NCBI GenBank assembly: GCA_016722525.1
Contig: JADKJB010000015.1
Location: forward strand, 88,066-152,065
Source of the DNA: Bacteroidota bacterium
Lineage (GTDB): Bacteria > Bacteroidota > Bacteroidia > AKYH767-A > OLB10
Direction: 5' to 3'
Length of the DNA: 64,000 nt
The position numbers were made by a program, and so were the translations under genes. Under the pieces are notes generated by a model. It had not been told where the DNA came from. It saw only the letters and a program-made list of their open reading frames with translations, and ran no database searches. This document shows, in pieces, positions 1-9,811 of the stretch. Each line of letters starts with the position of its first letter. The first letter of the stretch is position 1.

Positions 1-1184
1 GAATCGTATACACTATAAGCCCACAAAATCCAATATACACCACTTTAACTCCAAATTTTCTGAATGTTACATTTAACGGAACTAATCAAACGAGCCTTTA
101 TAATGACTTTTTATTGGGTATAATTCCAGGAGTAATTGAAGTTGGAGTTAACGCAACCAGTTGGGGAGTGCGGCCTGGATTTATTCATAATTTGTACATC
201 AATTATGCTAACAATGGAACTACCATTACATCAGGTTCAATTCAATTATTTTATGATACTTCTTTTACTATTCTCAATACTACAGTTCCTTATACAGTAA
301 ATGGACCGAATGCAATAGAATTTCAATATACCAATTTGATTCCCGGCGAAAGCAGAAATCTATATTGTACCTTCTTTTGTAGATTCAACACTTGCTGTTG
401 GAGTCTTAACAAATTCAACTGTTATTATAAATCCTACTACCGGTGACACACTACCCACAAACAATCGTGATACGTTAAATATTATTTCCACTAATTCATT
501 TGACCCCAATGATAAACAAGTTTATCCTTTAGGCGACTTAACAACAACCCAAGTTGACAATGGAATAGATTTAAGTTATACCATCAATTTTCAAAATACC
601 GGAACTGCTGAAGCATATCACGTGAACATTTATGATCAACTTGATGTTGATCTTGATTTGAATTCTTTAATTGTCACTGGAAGTAGTCATCCTGTTACAT
701 CTTGGAATGTGGATGGAAATAGAATGTTGCACTTCTCTTTTGCAAACATCAACCTACCTGATTCCGGCACCAACGAACCCGCCAGTCATGGATTCATCAG
801 ATACAAAATCAGACCACTAACATTCTTAACTATAGGAAATACAATTACTAATGAAGCTGCTATTTATTTTGATAATAATTTACCTGTAATTACCAACAGT
901 ACCACGAACGAAATTGTTGTTCCTTCTGGAATAAATGAAATTAGTACCACTTTGATCTTGTCTTATACCCCAATCCAAATTCAGGAAATTTCTTTGTTGG
1001 AACAGATAAGTCTTTTACTAACTGGCAAATTGTAAATACTATTGGTCAGGTGGTTCAATCAGGGACAGCAAATACTACTGAAAGCATCATTGAAATGCAT
1101 ACAGAGCACCTTCCAAATGGAATTTATCTTGTACGAATGTTTGGAAACAAGGGAGAAAAATCAGGGACTTTCCTGAAAAAGTAA
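1..1184 (+). CDS. T9SS-secreted surface protein, C-terminal part (partial, frame broken twice)
   Basis: The 5' end lies outside the window and the frame is open from base 3. The protein is beta-rich and Asn/Thr-rich, with the segment NSFDPNDKQVYPLGD (from about 487), a signature of a repeat domain common in large Bacteroidota secreted proteins, followed by 'ISYTINFQNTG-like' text. It ends with a type IX secretion sorting tail (LYPNPNSGNFF ... NGIYLVRMF ... FLKK, stop 1182-1184). The frame changes near 361-368 and near 955-963; reading across both gives a continuous protein, so I annotate one gene. It is expected to be exported and attached to or released from the cell surface; its substrate is unknown. 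A hairpin terminator follows directly. Confidence 0.8.
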
Positions 1185-1200
1185 TAGAATTTTTTTTTTT

Positions 1201-1240
1201 TACCGGATGGGAATAAATCTATTTCTGTCCGGTTTTTTTA
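1201..1240 (+). terminator. Rho-independent terminator
   Basis: ACCGGA at 1202-1207 pairs with TCCGGT at 1228-1233, followed by a T run. It sits 18 bases after the stop codon of the preceding gene. Confidence 0.7.
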
Positions 1241-1607
1241 TTTATTCTTTGATCCTGCTTTAAAATCAAAAGTAATTTTGAGGATCAAACACTACCTGCT
1301 CCTCGTCTCAGGCATTGTGGATTGAGGAATTATGCCAACAGCCTCAAGAAAAGGCTGAAACAATGCTTACTGAAAGCAACCTTGAGAATGGTGTTCATCC
1401 TTCAGGGCTTAGGCTTAATTGAGATAAATGGTCTCTTAAAGCTGATTATTGGCAAGTAACTTTCTAATACTTTAGACTGAATTTGCTGCTCGAGAACAAC
1501 AATACCATTCAATCATGTAACACTCCTATCCTTTTTTAATACTTTCACTTTGATTTATTTCAGTTTGACGACCTGAACTTCCTCCAACCTATCTAACCCA
1601 CAATCTC
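1241..1607. other. Non-coding gap
   Basis: About 370 bases with no supported gene, no clear repeat and no convincing promoter match. The upstream half is slightly more GC-rich than the flanks. I see nothing else in it. Confidence 0.5.
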
Positions 1608-2447
1608 ATGAAAAAATATTTACTTATTTCAATCGTATTAATTTCTATTCTGACCAGACTGAATGCACAAAATAATCCAATCCCCTATTTTGAAAATTTT
1701 GAAAATGGCCTCGCAGGCTGGAGTACATCTGACAATGGACAAGGGACATCATGGGAATTAGGTTCACCAACAATAGGATTTACACAAGGGGCCTATTCCG
1801 GAAGTAACTGCTGGGATGTAAATTTGAATTCAGGATATCAAAATAATGCCAATTGTAATTTACTATCTCCGGTATTTGACTTTACTTTTGCATCTCAGGT
1901 AAAAATCTCTTTTTTCACACATTATCGAACTGAATATCTATGGGATTATCTTACTGTACAGTACACAGTTGATAACGGAGATAACTGGATATTTTTACCA
2001 TTCCCCTATCTCGCTAATCCGGATGGTATGACTCCAAAATGGATAGAGACTTCACTTTTTGTGAATGATCTTTACGGTAATCCTTCAGTACAATTTCGAT
2101 TTACATTTATATCCGATGGCAGCACAATTCACGATGGTTATTCCATTGATGATTTCCGGATTGAATCGGATCCTTTGTCTGCTCCTACACTAAGTTCAAA
2201 TGATGATTTGTTTACTGTTTATCCGAATCCTTCGAGTGGTGAAGTGAATATCAATTTCACAAAATCAAATTCACCAAATGCCACCATCACTTTATTTGAT
2301 ATTGCAGGGAAAGCCATATTTTCAAAACCAGTTGCTAATTCATCCGGTTACAATTTACAGGTTTCCAGTTTAAATAAGGGATCCTACACCGTAGTATTTA
2401 GCGATGCCGATGCTTTGATAGTAAAAAAACTGGTTGTGGTTCAATAA
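1608..2447 (+). CDS. T9SS-secreted protein with MAM/jelly-roll-like domain
   Basis: 279 residues, uninterrupted. A Sec signal peptide (residues 1-20, MKKYLLISIVLISILTRLNA, cleavage before Q) is followed by a domain beginning 'PYFENFENGLAGWS', typical of MAM or choice-of-anchor jelly-roll modules that often bind carbohydrate or mediate adhesion. It contains 'GYSIDDFRIES', the conserved end of that module. Residues from about 205 form a T9SS type A sorting domain (YPNPSSGEVNINF ... KKLVVVQ). It is predicted to be exported across the outer membrane. No catalytic motif is visible, so an adhesive or binding role is inference. The next gene is convergent across a repeat block. Confidence 0.85.
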   Translation: MKKYLLISIVLISILTRLNAQNNPIPYFENFENGLAGWSTSDNGQGTSWELGSPTIGFTQGAYSGSNCWDVNLNSGYQNNANCNLLSPVFDFTFASQVKISFFTHYRTEYLWDYLTVQYTVDNGDNWIFLPFPYLANPDGMTPKWIETSLFVNDLYGNPSVQFRFTFISDGSTIHDGYSIDDFRIESDPLSAPTLSSNDDLFTVYPNPSSGEVNINFTKSNSPNATITLFDIAGKAIFSKPVANSSGYNLQVSSLNKGSYTVVFSDADALIVKKLVVVQ

Positions 2448-2490
2448 TATTTACCGTCTAGAAATTATTCAATTCCCACTTAGCGCCTTC

Positions 2491-2760
2491 GCGCCTTTGC
2501 GTGACAATCCTGTGGCCTCACGCGAAGACACTAAGACGCTAAGTTTTTAGTATCTCGGATCACACACCGTTTCCAGCATCTCCACCACCTTTCCTTTGCG
2601 CCTTTGCGTGACAATCCTGTGGCCTCACGCGAAGACGCTAAGACGCTAAGTTTTTAGTATCGCGGATCACACACCGTTTCCAGCATCTCCACCACCTTTC
2701 CTTTGCGCCTTTGCGTGACAATCCTTTAGACTCACGCAAAGACGCTAAGGCGCTAAGGTT
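2491..2760. repeat. 107-bp tandem repeat of a polymerase gene tail plus palindrome
   Basis: Units begin at 2491, 2598 and 2705, an exact 107-base period. Each starts GCGCCTTTGCGTGACAATCC and contains an imperfect palindrome (TTTGCGTGA ... TCACGCGAAGAC). On the minus strand the first two units also encode a peptide ending CDPRY followed by a stop codon, which matches the real C-terminus of the neighbouring polymerase gene (SDPRY, stop at 2761). The third unit runs into the gene itself. The array is therefore copies of a gene end with its downstream palindrome. Confidence 0.9.
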
Positions 2761-5407
2761 TCAATAGCGTGGATCGCTGAGAGTTTCCAGCCTGGCCAGT
2801 TTTTCCACTTCCACACTCGGAAAACCAAATTCTTCCACTACCCTTCCTAGAATCAGGTATACTCCTCTTCCCCTAAACGGATAACGGTTGAGACTATCTG
2901 AAAAGTGAACGGTGTCGAAGAAGTTGCCTTCGTCGTCGAGGAAAGTACCGAAATTCATCATGTCACGTCGTATGGTGGTGACGTACTTGATGGTGACGAG
3001 ATTGCCCACTAATCGCACTTTTTTACCTATGTGGTTCCCCAGCTCCTTTGCCTTTACTTCGCCCCTGAAATCGGTTTTTAACAAATCGAATGCCGACAAT
3101 GTAACGGGAAAACCGAGGAGCTCCATCTCATCAAAGGCATCTTCAACAGTCTGGTGTACCAAAACCGGAAGCTCGAAGTGTTTGGCCGGAGTAGAAAAAA
3201 GCTGCTGCATGGAGGGCGGCGGTGTAGACTTCCCTAAAATCATGTGCGCATCCCACAGCAGTTGCTTTTTATCAATGCCGGTGAACCGGAAGGCATCGAG
3301 GCGAATGAGGAGTATGAGCTGCTCTATAGTGATGCGGGTGCGGTGAATGAAGTCTTCGAGGCCGGTGTAGTCGCCGTTATCGAGGCGCTCCATGGGAATA
3401 CTTTGCGCGAAGGAGGATTCGAAATTCTGAACGAGGTTAAAGCCCAAATAAATATCGGTGCCATAAATGGTGGTGTTGTATTCGCTCTTGTTCACGCAAG
3501 GAAGATGAATTTTCGCGCCCCACTTCTTCGCTTCGTTCACATACACCCATGTGCTGTAAAAACCTCCGAAATTGTTGATCACACCCACATGAAACTCGTG
3601 AGGGAAATAGGTTTTTAAATACAGACTCTGGTAACTCTCCACCGCATACGAAGCGGAATGCGCCTTCGAGAAAGAATATCCTGCAAAGGATTCAATTTGT
3701 CGCCATACCTCTTTGGTTAGCTCATCGGAATAGCCTTTGGCCTTACAGTTTTCGAAAAATTTATCTACTATCAACTGCATCTCCCTCTTACTCCTCGACT
3801 TCCCACTCATGGCCCTTCGCAGCACATCGGCATCAGCCAAATCGAGACCGGCAAAATGGTGGCAGACCTTTATCACATCCTCCTGATACACCATCACCCC
3901 ATAGGTCTCTTCCAGTTGCTCCTTCATCACGCTATGCAGATAGGAAAATCCCCCGGGGTTATGAAACCGATTGATGTACTCCTTCATCATCCCACTCTTA
4001 GCCACACCCGGACGAATGATGGAACTGGCAGCCACCAGACTCACATACTCCGAGCAGTGCAGCTTCTTCAGCAACCCGCGCATGGCAGGGCTCTCAATAT
4101 AAAAACATCCAATGGTATCGCCCGACTTCAACTGCTCCTTCACCATCTCATCGCGCTTGAACATCGGCACATCGTGCACATCCACTTTGATGCGGCGGTT
4201 GCGAAGCACGAGATCGGCGGCATCTTTAATATGTCCTATCCCCCGCTGACTGAGTATATCCAGTTTCTCGAATCCAATGGCCTCTGCCACGTACATATCC
4301 CATTGGGTGGTTGGATATCCTTTCGGAGGAAGATCGAGCGCCGTATAGCAGGTAATGGGCTCCTCCGATATTAAAATTCCACCGGCATGAATGGTGCGAA
4401 GATTTGGAAACTCACTCAGCATTTTTCCATAATGAAACAACGGCTTCGTGATGCTGTCGAGTTCCATAGTCATTTTGCGTGATTCCACCAACGCGTCAAT
4501 CTCCGCTTTCGGTAAACCATATACTTTTCCCATCTCCCGAATGATCGATTTCCCTTTGAAGGTCGACATCGCGCCAAGCAGAGCAGTATGTTCACGACCG
4601 CTTAATGGCTTCCTTGTTATTTTTTCCGTAGCGATAAAGGAGTCCGTCGTGGGCGAGTTTTTCGAGCAACAGACGGTCGTCATAACGGTTTCCAGTAAAT
4701 GTTTTTTTATTTTTGATGGTTTTAAAATCAAATGAGAACGTACAATCATCTAAAAGTGCTTTCGTGTTACGAACTACCTGTGGCAACGCCTCGTAATACT
4801 TCACCAGTTCGCTTTCGCGGATGAAGATTTCGGAGGGGTGAGCGAGCATCTCCGGTTCGAGTTGGGAGAGCAGAATATTGTTATCGATGGCTCGAAGATG
4901 GCGGTGCAGCTCATAGCCTTCGTCGTTCATAAAAGTGACTGGTTGCAGGATAACGCCGTTCTCGATAAGATGACTGCTTTTCGCGGAAGCACGCAGCTTG
5001 TTGATGTCGCGGATGGCGATGCCGGCGAATTCATTGTCGTGGAGCTTGCCTGCCGGAAAACGATGAATCGGATAGATCACATAACACTGCCTGAACAGCG
5101 GCGCCCGGTCGGGATACTCTTCACCACTGTAGTTATGCAGCGTAATAAACTCATTGATCTCCTTAAAGCCCTCATTGTTTCGCGCCACCAGCGTATATGC
5201 CTGATCGTTACCATTCCGTATTTCGGCACCCGCAATGGGCTTTACACCGAGCTTCACACACTCCTCTGTAAAATCGGGTATGCCGGTGGTGTTGTTGATG
5301 TCGGTTAATACCAATGACTGCACCCCTGCTTCACGAGCAGTTAAAACGAGCGACTCCATGGAGAGTGTGCCGTAGCGGAGTGAGTAGTTTGAATGGAAGA
5401 AAGTCAT
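2761..5407 (-). pseudogene. dnaE: DnaE-type DNA polymerase III alpha subunit, catalytic palm deleted
   Basis: The N-terminal part (5407 to about 4600) is a PHP-like domain of the Bacteroidota DnaE type (HSNYSLRYGTLSMESL ... LTDINNTTG ... GAEIR) that lacks the usual PHP metal histidines. The C-terminal part (about 4749 to 2761) carries fingers, thumb and OB-fold-like regions (GREHTALLGAMSTFKGKS, VMVYQEDVIKV, AGYSFSKAHSASYA). In relatives about 120 residues separate 'KEAIKR' from 'GREHT', including the PDFDxD catalytic aspartates. Here the two motifs are adjacent (about 4590-4610) and the frame also shifts. As assembled it cannot be an active polymerase. It belongs with DinB and the S24 regulator as an error-prone repair cassette. 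A collapsed assembly is the alternative explanation. Confidence 0.85.
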
Positions 5408-5475
5408 TGGTCATTGAAGGGTCATTAGTCATTGGCTGGAGGAAGGGCGAGTGTGTAAAAGGGTCATTGGTCATT
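5404..5475. repeat. Direct repeats of GTCATTGGTCATTG
   Basis: The heptamer family GTCATTG/GTCATTA recurs six times between 5403 and 5476, beginning inside the start codon of the minus-strand polymerase gene. It is simple tandem sequence in the leader of that gene. Confidence 0.7.
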
Positions 5476-5514
5476 GCTGCTACTGCCCCCGCCGCTGCAG
5501 CTGCTGCTTTTTTA

Positions 5515-5552
5515 AATGATTGCTATACGATCATTCTGATGATTACAATATA
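5515..5552 (-). promoter_or_regulatory. Candidate damage-regulon operator upstream of dnaE-type gene
   Basis: GATTACAATATA at 5541-5552 is identical to 9674-9685 in the promoter of the S24 regulator. Beside it AATGAT (5515-5520) and ATCATT (5530-5535) form a short inverted repeat. It lies about 110-145 bases upstream of the polymerase start. Regulation by the S24 protein is inference. Confidence 0.45.
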
Positions 5553-5704
5553 CTCTTTTTTACTGAGAAATGTTGCAGTAGTGTAAAAATGTGTAGTTGT
5601 AGCATATTATGAAAAAATGAATAACTTTCAGGCAAATAATCAAATCCATAAATTCGGGAATTTTGAAGGGCTTGGGAATCTATATATCACGAGAAAGCGT
5701 GAAC

Positions 5705-6564
5705 ATGAGTAGATTAGTACTGCTCACACTTGCGTTAGGGCTTATTTTCGGCCTGTTTTCCTGTTCCAATAAAAACTCGCCCAACAAGAGCAAATCAAAA
5801 CTCAAATTCGCACCACCCGGCACCAATCACCTTATTGCAAAAATCTTTATTGATGAAACGGAAGTTACTAATTTGAGTTGGAGGGAATACATGTACTGGA
5901 ACAAAAGAGCATATGGTGACGATTCACAGGAATTCCTTTCCACTTTACCAGATACTACTGTATGGGAAAGTTGCTCCAGAGATTTTACATTAAAAACAAA
6001 ACAGTACTGGATTGATATAGAGAGTATGGTATCTGTTTACCTCAGGCATCCTCAATTCAGTCATTTTCCGGTGGTAGGAATTTCCAATGAGCAGGCAAAA
6101 CAATTTTGCTCGTGGAGAACTGATCGTTTGAACGAAGTATATTATGTAAATAAACATCGAAATGTAACCTTTCCGATAGATTCTACAATTGCGATTCCCA
6201 AAAAGTAGAGTTTAGAATTCCTTCAGAAGAAGAATGGGAATATGCTGCAAAGATAGGTTTCGACAGTACCAGATTTGTAAACAACACCGATAAGTTCTAT
6301 TTCAATACGGAGGAAACTGCGTCAGTGCGTGCAGTCAACGAATACTACTTGCGATTTATCCCCATGATGGATTACTCACTTAAGCCCGATAAATACAACC
6401 GGTATCATCTACTGGGAAATGTGGCTGAGATGGTTGATATGAAAGGAGTAGCTAAAGGCGGAAGCTATATTCATTCTACCAGCGACAGCTACTACACAAA
6501 GCGAATAAATTATACCAAACCTGCGTATTGGCTGGGGTTTCGGTGTGTGTGTGAGATTTTGTAA
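5705..6564 (+). CDS. Lipoprotein with formylglycine-generating-enzyme (SUMF1/GldK-like) fold
   Basis: I choose ATG 5705 because it opens a lipoprotein signal (LVLLTLALGLIFGLFSC) with the lipobox cysteine near residue 20. The mature protein has the SUMF1/FGE-sulfatase layout: 'IDETEVTNLSWREYMYW' near the start, 'FPVVGISNEQAKQFCSWR' in the middle, 'FRIPSEEEWEYAAK', then 'LLGNVAEMV', 'AKGGSY' and a final 'GFRCVCEIL'. The same fold occurs in gliding-motility/T9SS lipoproteins GldJ and GldK, but this protein is shorter. The frame shifts once at about 6198-6204 (CCCAAAAAG). It is probably inner-face outer-membrane lipoprotein; whether it modifies or only scaffolds is unknown. Confidence 0.8.
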
Positions 6565-6697
6565 AGGAGCCAAGGCTCCTACTTAATAATTATTATATGC
6601 TAAATCTACTTAAAATTAATTTGCTCCAAAATGAGTTTAATAGCGGAAATTCATAACATTGAAAACCATTTTATTTGCAACTTTCCCGGCAGCTTCT

Positions 6698-8056
6698 ATG
6701 AAATACAAATTAATTATTTTTATTTGCCTATTTTTTTGTTCACAATTATCAGCCCAGATCACTTTTGAAAAGGTAATTGATACTCTGGGGCACCACAGCC
6801 ACTTGTATTCGGGAGACATTACGTTATTAAGTTGGATTCAGTTGGTAATATTCAATGGGCAAAGAATTATACAGGTCCTGCAATAGAATTTGCAACTGAA
6901 ATAGAGCAATTACCGGACAGTACTTATATTGTGAACGGGACATATAGTGCTGGTAACAATTGCAAAAGTTGGTTAATAGCATTAGATACATCAGGTGATA
7001 GTTTGTGGTCACAGCTTTTTTCTGCCGGACCTGGTTCTACTAACGTTGATTATAATAATAGCATGGCTGTGCTAAATAGCAGTATCGTTGGACTTACAGG
7101 TTTTTATAATCCTACGTCATTCCACATACCATGGGTTATTTTTTTTCAATAATTGGAAATGGGTTTCAGCTTTCAAGCAGAATATTTGACTTTTCTTTAT
7201 TCGGAACCGAACCAAGAGCTATTGCTACGACATCAAACAGTGAATTTCTGATTACTGGTGGAGTTGGAACCAGCCCTTCATCTACGGATATATTCCTGCT
7301 ACGAACAACAGCATTTGGAGATACGCTTTGGTACAAAACCTTCGATCTTTCATATCAGGAAAGTGGAACAGATGTTTTACAAACTTCAGATAATGGTATT
7401 TTAATTTCTGGTTTTTTATTAATCCGGCAACTCAAACAGCAATATTTGTCTGATTAAAACAAATAGTATTGGAGATATATTTGGACAAATATTTTGATTA
7501 CAATAATGAACAATTGGTATACTCAATTCAGGAAACCCAAAATGGGGATTTTATATTGACAGGAAAAATTACAGGCGGGCTACCTGTTGATGGGAATGCA
7601 TTTCTTATGAAAATCAACAGCTTCGGTGATTCTTTATGGACAAAACAATTTGGTGGCACAAGTGATGATATGGGTTATTCTGTTCAATCTCTGAGTGATG
7701 GAGGATATATTGTATCAGGATATTCCGGGAGTTTTGGAAATATTGGTTCTTATATTATTAAAACTGATAGTAGTGGCAATATAATTACAGGTACCGACGA
7801 GGTGACAATAACACTATCACCATTTTCAGTTTTTCCTAATCCCGCAAAGGATGAAATTTTTATCGAGACAACATCCAGATTTGACGAAAATTTTCTGTTT
7901 GAGATTTATGATCTTCAAGGAAAATTAATTTATGAAAATATTTTTTATGGCAGATTCCATTCAGTTAATATAGAAGATCTTTCTTCTGCAGTTTATTTTT
8001 GTAAATTAAGTTGTAGCAACTGTGTGTCATTTTTAAAACTGGTTATTATTGATTAG
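6698..8056 (+). pseudogene. T9SS-secreted beta-propeller-like protein, heavily frame-broken
   Basis: A signal peptide starts at ATG 6698 (MKYKLIIFICLFFCSQLSAQ). Repeats of the type 'K.DS.GNIQWAKNY', 'DTSGDSLWSQLF', 'TTAFGDTLWYKTF' and 'NSFGDSLWTKQF', each followed by 'DGGYIVSGY'-like text, mark a delta-60/SBBP-like propeller. The end is a T9SS tail (VFPNPAKDEIFIE ... AVYFCKL). The frame changes near 6820, near 7140 (T8 run) and at least twice between 7455 and 7490. That density is higher than elsewhere in the window, so true decay is possible, although sequencing indels would give the same picture. Confidence 0.75.
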
Positions 8057-8129
8057 CCTTTAAGATATAAGATTATTAACAATATTTTACAGATTCAATA
8101 ATTCCATTTAATATTGATCTAATAAAATC

Positions 8130-8199
8130 GCCCTCCTTCGCAAATTCGTATAAATAATGTCATCAAGTTTTCGGATATCCAATATTTGCTTCGGAGGGC
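8130..8199. repeat. Imperfect inverted repeat
   Basis: GCCCTCCTTCGCAAAT (8130-8145) and ATTTGCTTCGGAGGGC (8184-8199) are inverted copies differing at three central positions. It lies just 3' of the DinB gene and could form a long hairpin in its transcript; it is not a classical terminator. Confidence 0.5.
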
Positions 8200-8211
8200 A
8201 ATGCCTGGTAT

Positions 8212-9366
8212 TTATTTTATCCCCACTCCTCTTATCACCGCGCCTTCTCCATATCTGTTTTTAAGTCGATCAATCGCCTGGTACAGATTCACCATCTCGG
8301 TACTATCCTCGAACAAATTAATTTGCGGGTGGCCGGTTACGAGGTGGCTGAAGCGGATGCCGACGAGGCGGATGAGCATTCTCCGTTCATACAATTTTTT
8401 GAAGAGCTCACGGGCGCGGGTGATGAGCATGTGGTCGGAGGCGGTGTAGGAGATGCGCGACTGCATGGTGTGCGTGTCGAAGTTCGAATAGCGAATTTTT
8501 ACGGTGATGCAGGAAGTGAGTTTTTTTTGTTTGCGCAGGTCGTAAGAAAGCGCTTCCACCATAGTAACCAGCAGCTCATTTATTTTGGTGATGTCGGTAT
8601 TATCTTTCTCGAAGGTGGTTTCGGTGCCGATGGATTTGCGTTCGGTGTAAGGCACCACGGGTGAATTATCAATGCCATTCGACTTTTCCCATATGCTCCG
8701 GCCGTTCTCCCCCAGCACACGAATCATCATCTCCACCGGCATCGCGCTAAGCGTTTCAATAATGGCCACACCCATGTTGCGCAAGAGCTGGTACGACTTC
8801 TGCCCCAGCATAGGAATTTTATTTATCGAGAGCGGATTGAGAAACGGTCGCACCCGCTCCTGCTGTATTTCCAATTGTCCGGATGGCTTGGCTTCGTTAG
8901 TAGCAATTTTCGAAACCGTTTTATTCGGCGACATGCCAAACGATATGGGCAATCCTGTTTCTTTAATGATGCGCTGCCGCAATTCCGAACTCCATTTTAA
9001 GCAGCCGTAATATTTATCCATGCCGGTGATGTCGATATAATGTTCGTCGATACTCGCCTTTTCATACAGCGGCGCATCTTCATCAATAATATCGGTGACC
9101 ATGTTCGAGTACTTGCTGTACACTTCCATATCGCCACGTACAATAATCGCATCGGGACAAAGCATCTTCGCCATCCGCATAGGCATGGCAGAGCTCACGC
9201 CGTACTTACGTGCTTCGTAACTGCAACTGGATACCACGGCTCTGTCGGAGTTGCCGCCAATAAGAATGGGCTTCCCGATAAGGGAACTGTTCTGCAACCT
9301 TTCTACAGAGACGAAGAAGGAGTCGAGGTCGAGGTGGATGATGTTGCGGTTAGGGGAAAGGAACAT
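8212..9366 (-). CDS. dinB: Y-family DNA polymerase IV (translesion)
   Basis: 384 residues, full length. The polymerase catalyses error-prone synthesis past damaged template bases. Catalytic residues are visible: Asp13 in HLDLDSFF and Asp107-Glu108 in SIDEHYID (usual form SIDEAYLD). 'SYEARKYGVSSAMP' is the typical finger motif, and the helix-hairpin-helix region (INKIPMLGQKSYQLLRNMG) precedes the little-finger domain. No C-terminal clamp-binding peptide of the QLxLF type is seen at the extreme end, but 'QINLF' near residue 350 is a good candidate beta-clamp motif. It is divergent from the S24 regulator gene across a 445-base regulatory gap, an arrangement typical of a Bacteroidota damage-inducible cassette. 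Confidence 0.95.
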   Translation of the reverse strand: MFLSPNRNIIHLDLDSFFVSVERLQNSSLIGKPILIGGNSDRAVVSSCSYEARKYGVSSAMPMRMAKMLCPDAIIVRGDMEVYSKYSNMVTDIIDEDAPLYEKASIDEHYIDITGMDKYYGCLKWSSELRQRIIKETGLPISFGMSPNKTVSKIATNEAKPSGQLEIQQERVRPFLNPLSINKIPMLGQKSYQLLRNMGVAIIETLSAMPVEMMIRVLGENGRSIWEKSNGIDNSPVVPYTERKSIGTETTFEKDNTDITKINELLVTMVEALSYDLRKQKKLTSCITVKIRYSNFDTHTMQSRISYTASDHMLITRARELFKKLYERRMLIRLVGIRFSHLVTGHPQINLFEDSTEMVNLYQAIDRLKNRYGEGAVIRGVGIK

Positions 9367-9394
9367 TATTATTTATGGGAAATCATTGGTTGAA

Positions 9395-9454
9395 CGCAGA
9401 GACGCAGAGGCGCAGAGGGAAGCGCAGAGGGAGGCGCAGAGGGAGGCGCAGAGG
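9395..9454. repeat. 12-bp tandem repeat (GGCGCAGAGGGA)
   Basis: About five degenerate units of CGCAGAG(GGA/GC) lie immediately upstream of dinB on the divergent side. They are purine-rich on the plus strand. Confidence 0.75.
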
Positions 9455-9656
9455 TTTATAATTCCATGATTAATTGCACCTGCTTTGCGCTGGCCCCGAA
9501 TGGGGAGGGCTTGTTTTTGCGGCGGTTTGCGGCAGTGCCATTTAAAGAACTTCCCCGAAAGGCTTGGGAGAGAGGAACAATAGATGGTGCCGGTACGTTT
9601 GTGGAATTTTGGGAGGTGGTTGATTTTAACATGATTTTATTGTTTTTTGTGATATT

Positions 9657-9698
9657 ATTACAATCATTTTGCAGATTACAATATAATCATTATATTTG
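9657..9698 (+). promoter_or_regulatory. Promoter with overlapping operator for the S24 regulator
   Basis: TTTG at 9668-9671 and TATATTTG at 9691-9698 are 19 bases apart and match the Bacteroidota -33/-7 consensus exactly. Between them TACAATATAAT and ATTATATTTGTA (about 9677-9700) form a near-perfect inverted repeat. ATTACAAT occurs at 9657-9664 and again at 9675-9682. The start codon is 114 bases downstream. An operator buried in the promoter suggests autorepression, as for LexA. Confidence 0.65.
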
Positions 9699-9742
9699 TA
9701 CCGTCAAGAAAAATTTTAAAATAAAAAAAAACCTTATAGCGT

Positions 9743-9787
9743 CTTTGCGCCTTTGCGTGAAAAAAATTGTCACGCAAAGGCGCAAAG
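9743..9787. repeat. Perfect 18-bp-stem palindrome in leader
   Basis: CTTTGCGCCTTTGCGTGA (9743-9760) and its exact reverse complement (9770-9787) enclose a 9-base loop. It lies between the promoter and the start of the S24 regulator gene. The same palindrome family occurs three times downstream of the dnaE-type gene (2491-2760). Confidence 0.9.
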
Positions 9788-9811
9788 AGGCTAAGGTAAA
9801 ACCAACGTCAT

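Noticed and set aside
2912..4735. Several open frames on the plus strand opposite the DnaE-type gene
   Set aside because: They mirror the minus-strand coding sequence; the protein text on the minus strand is clearly the polymerase.
5314..5586. Plus-strand frame across the polymerase start and GTCATTG repeats
   Set aside because: It contains repeat-encoded residues, overlaps the polymerase N-terminus and has no start signal.
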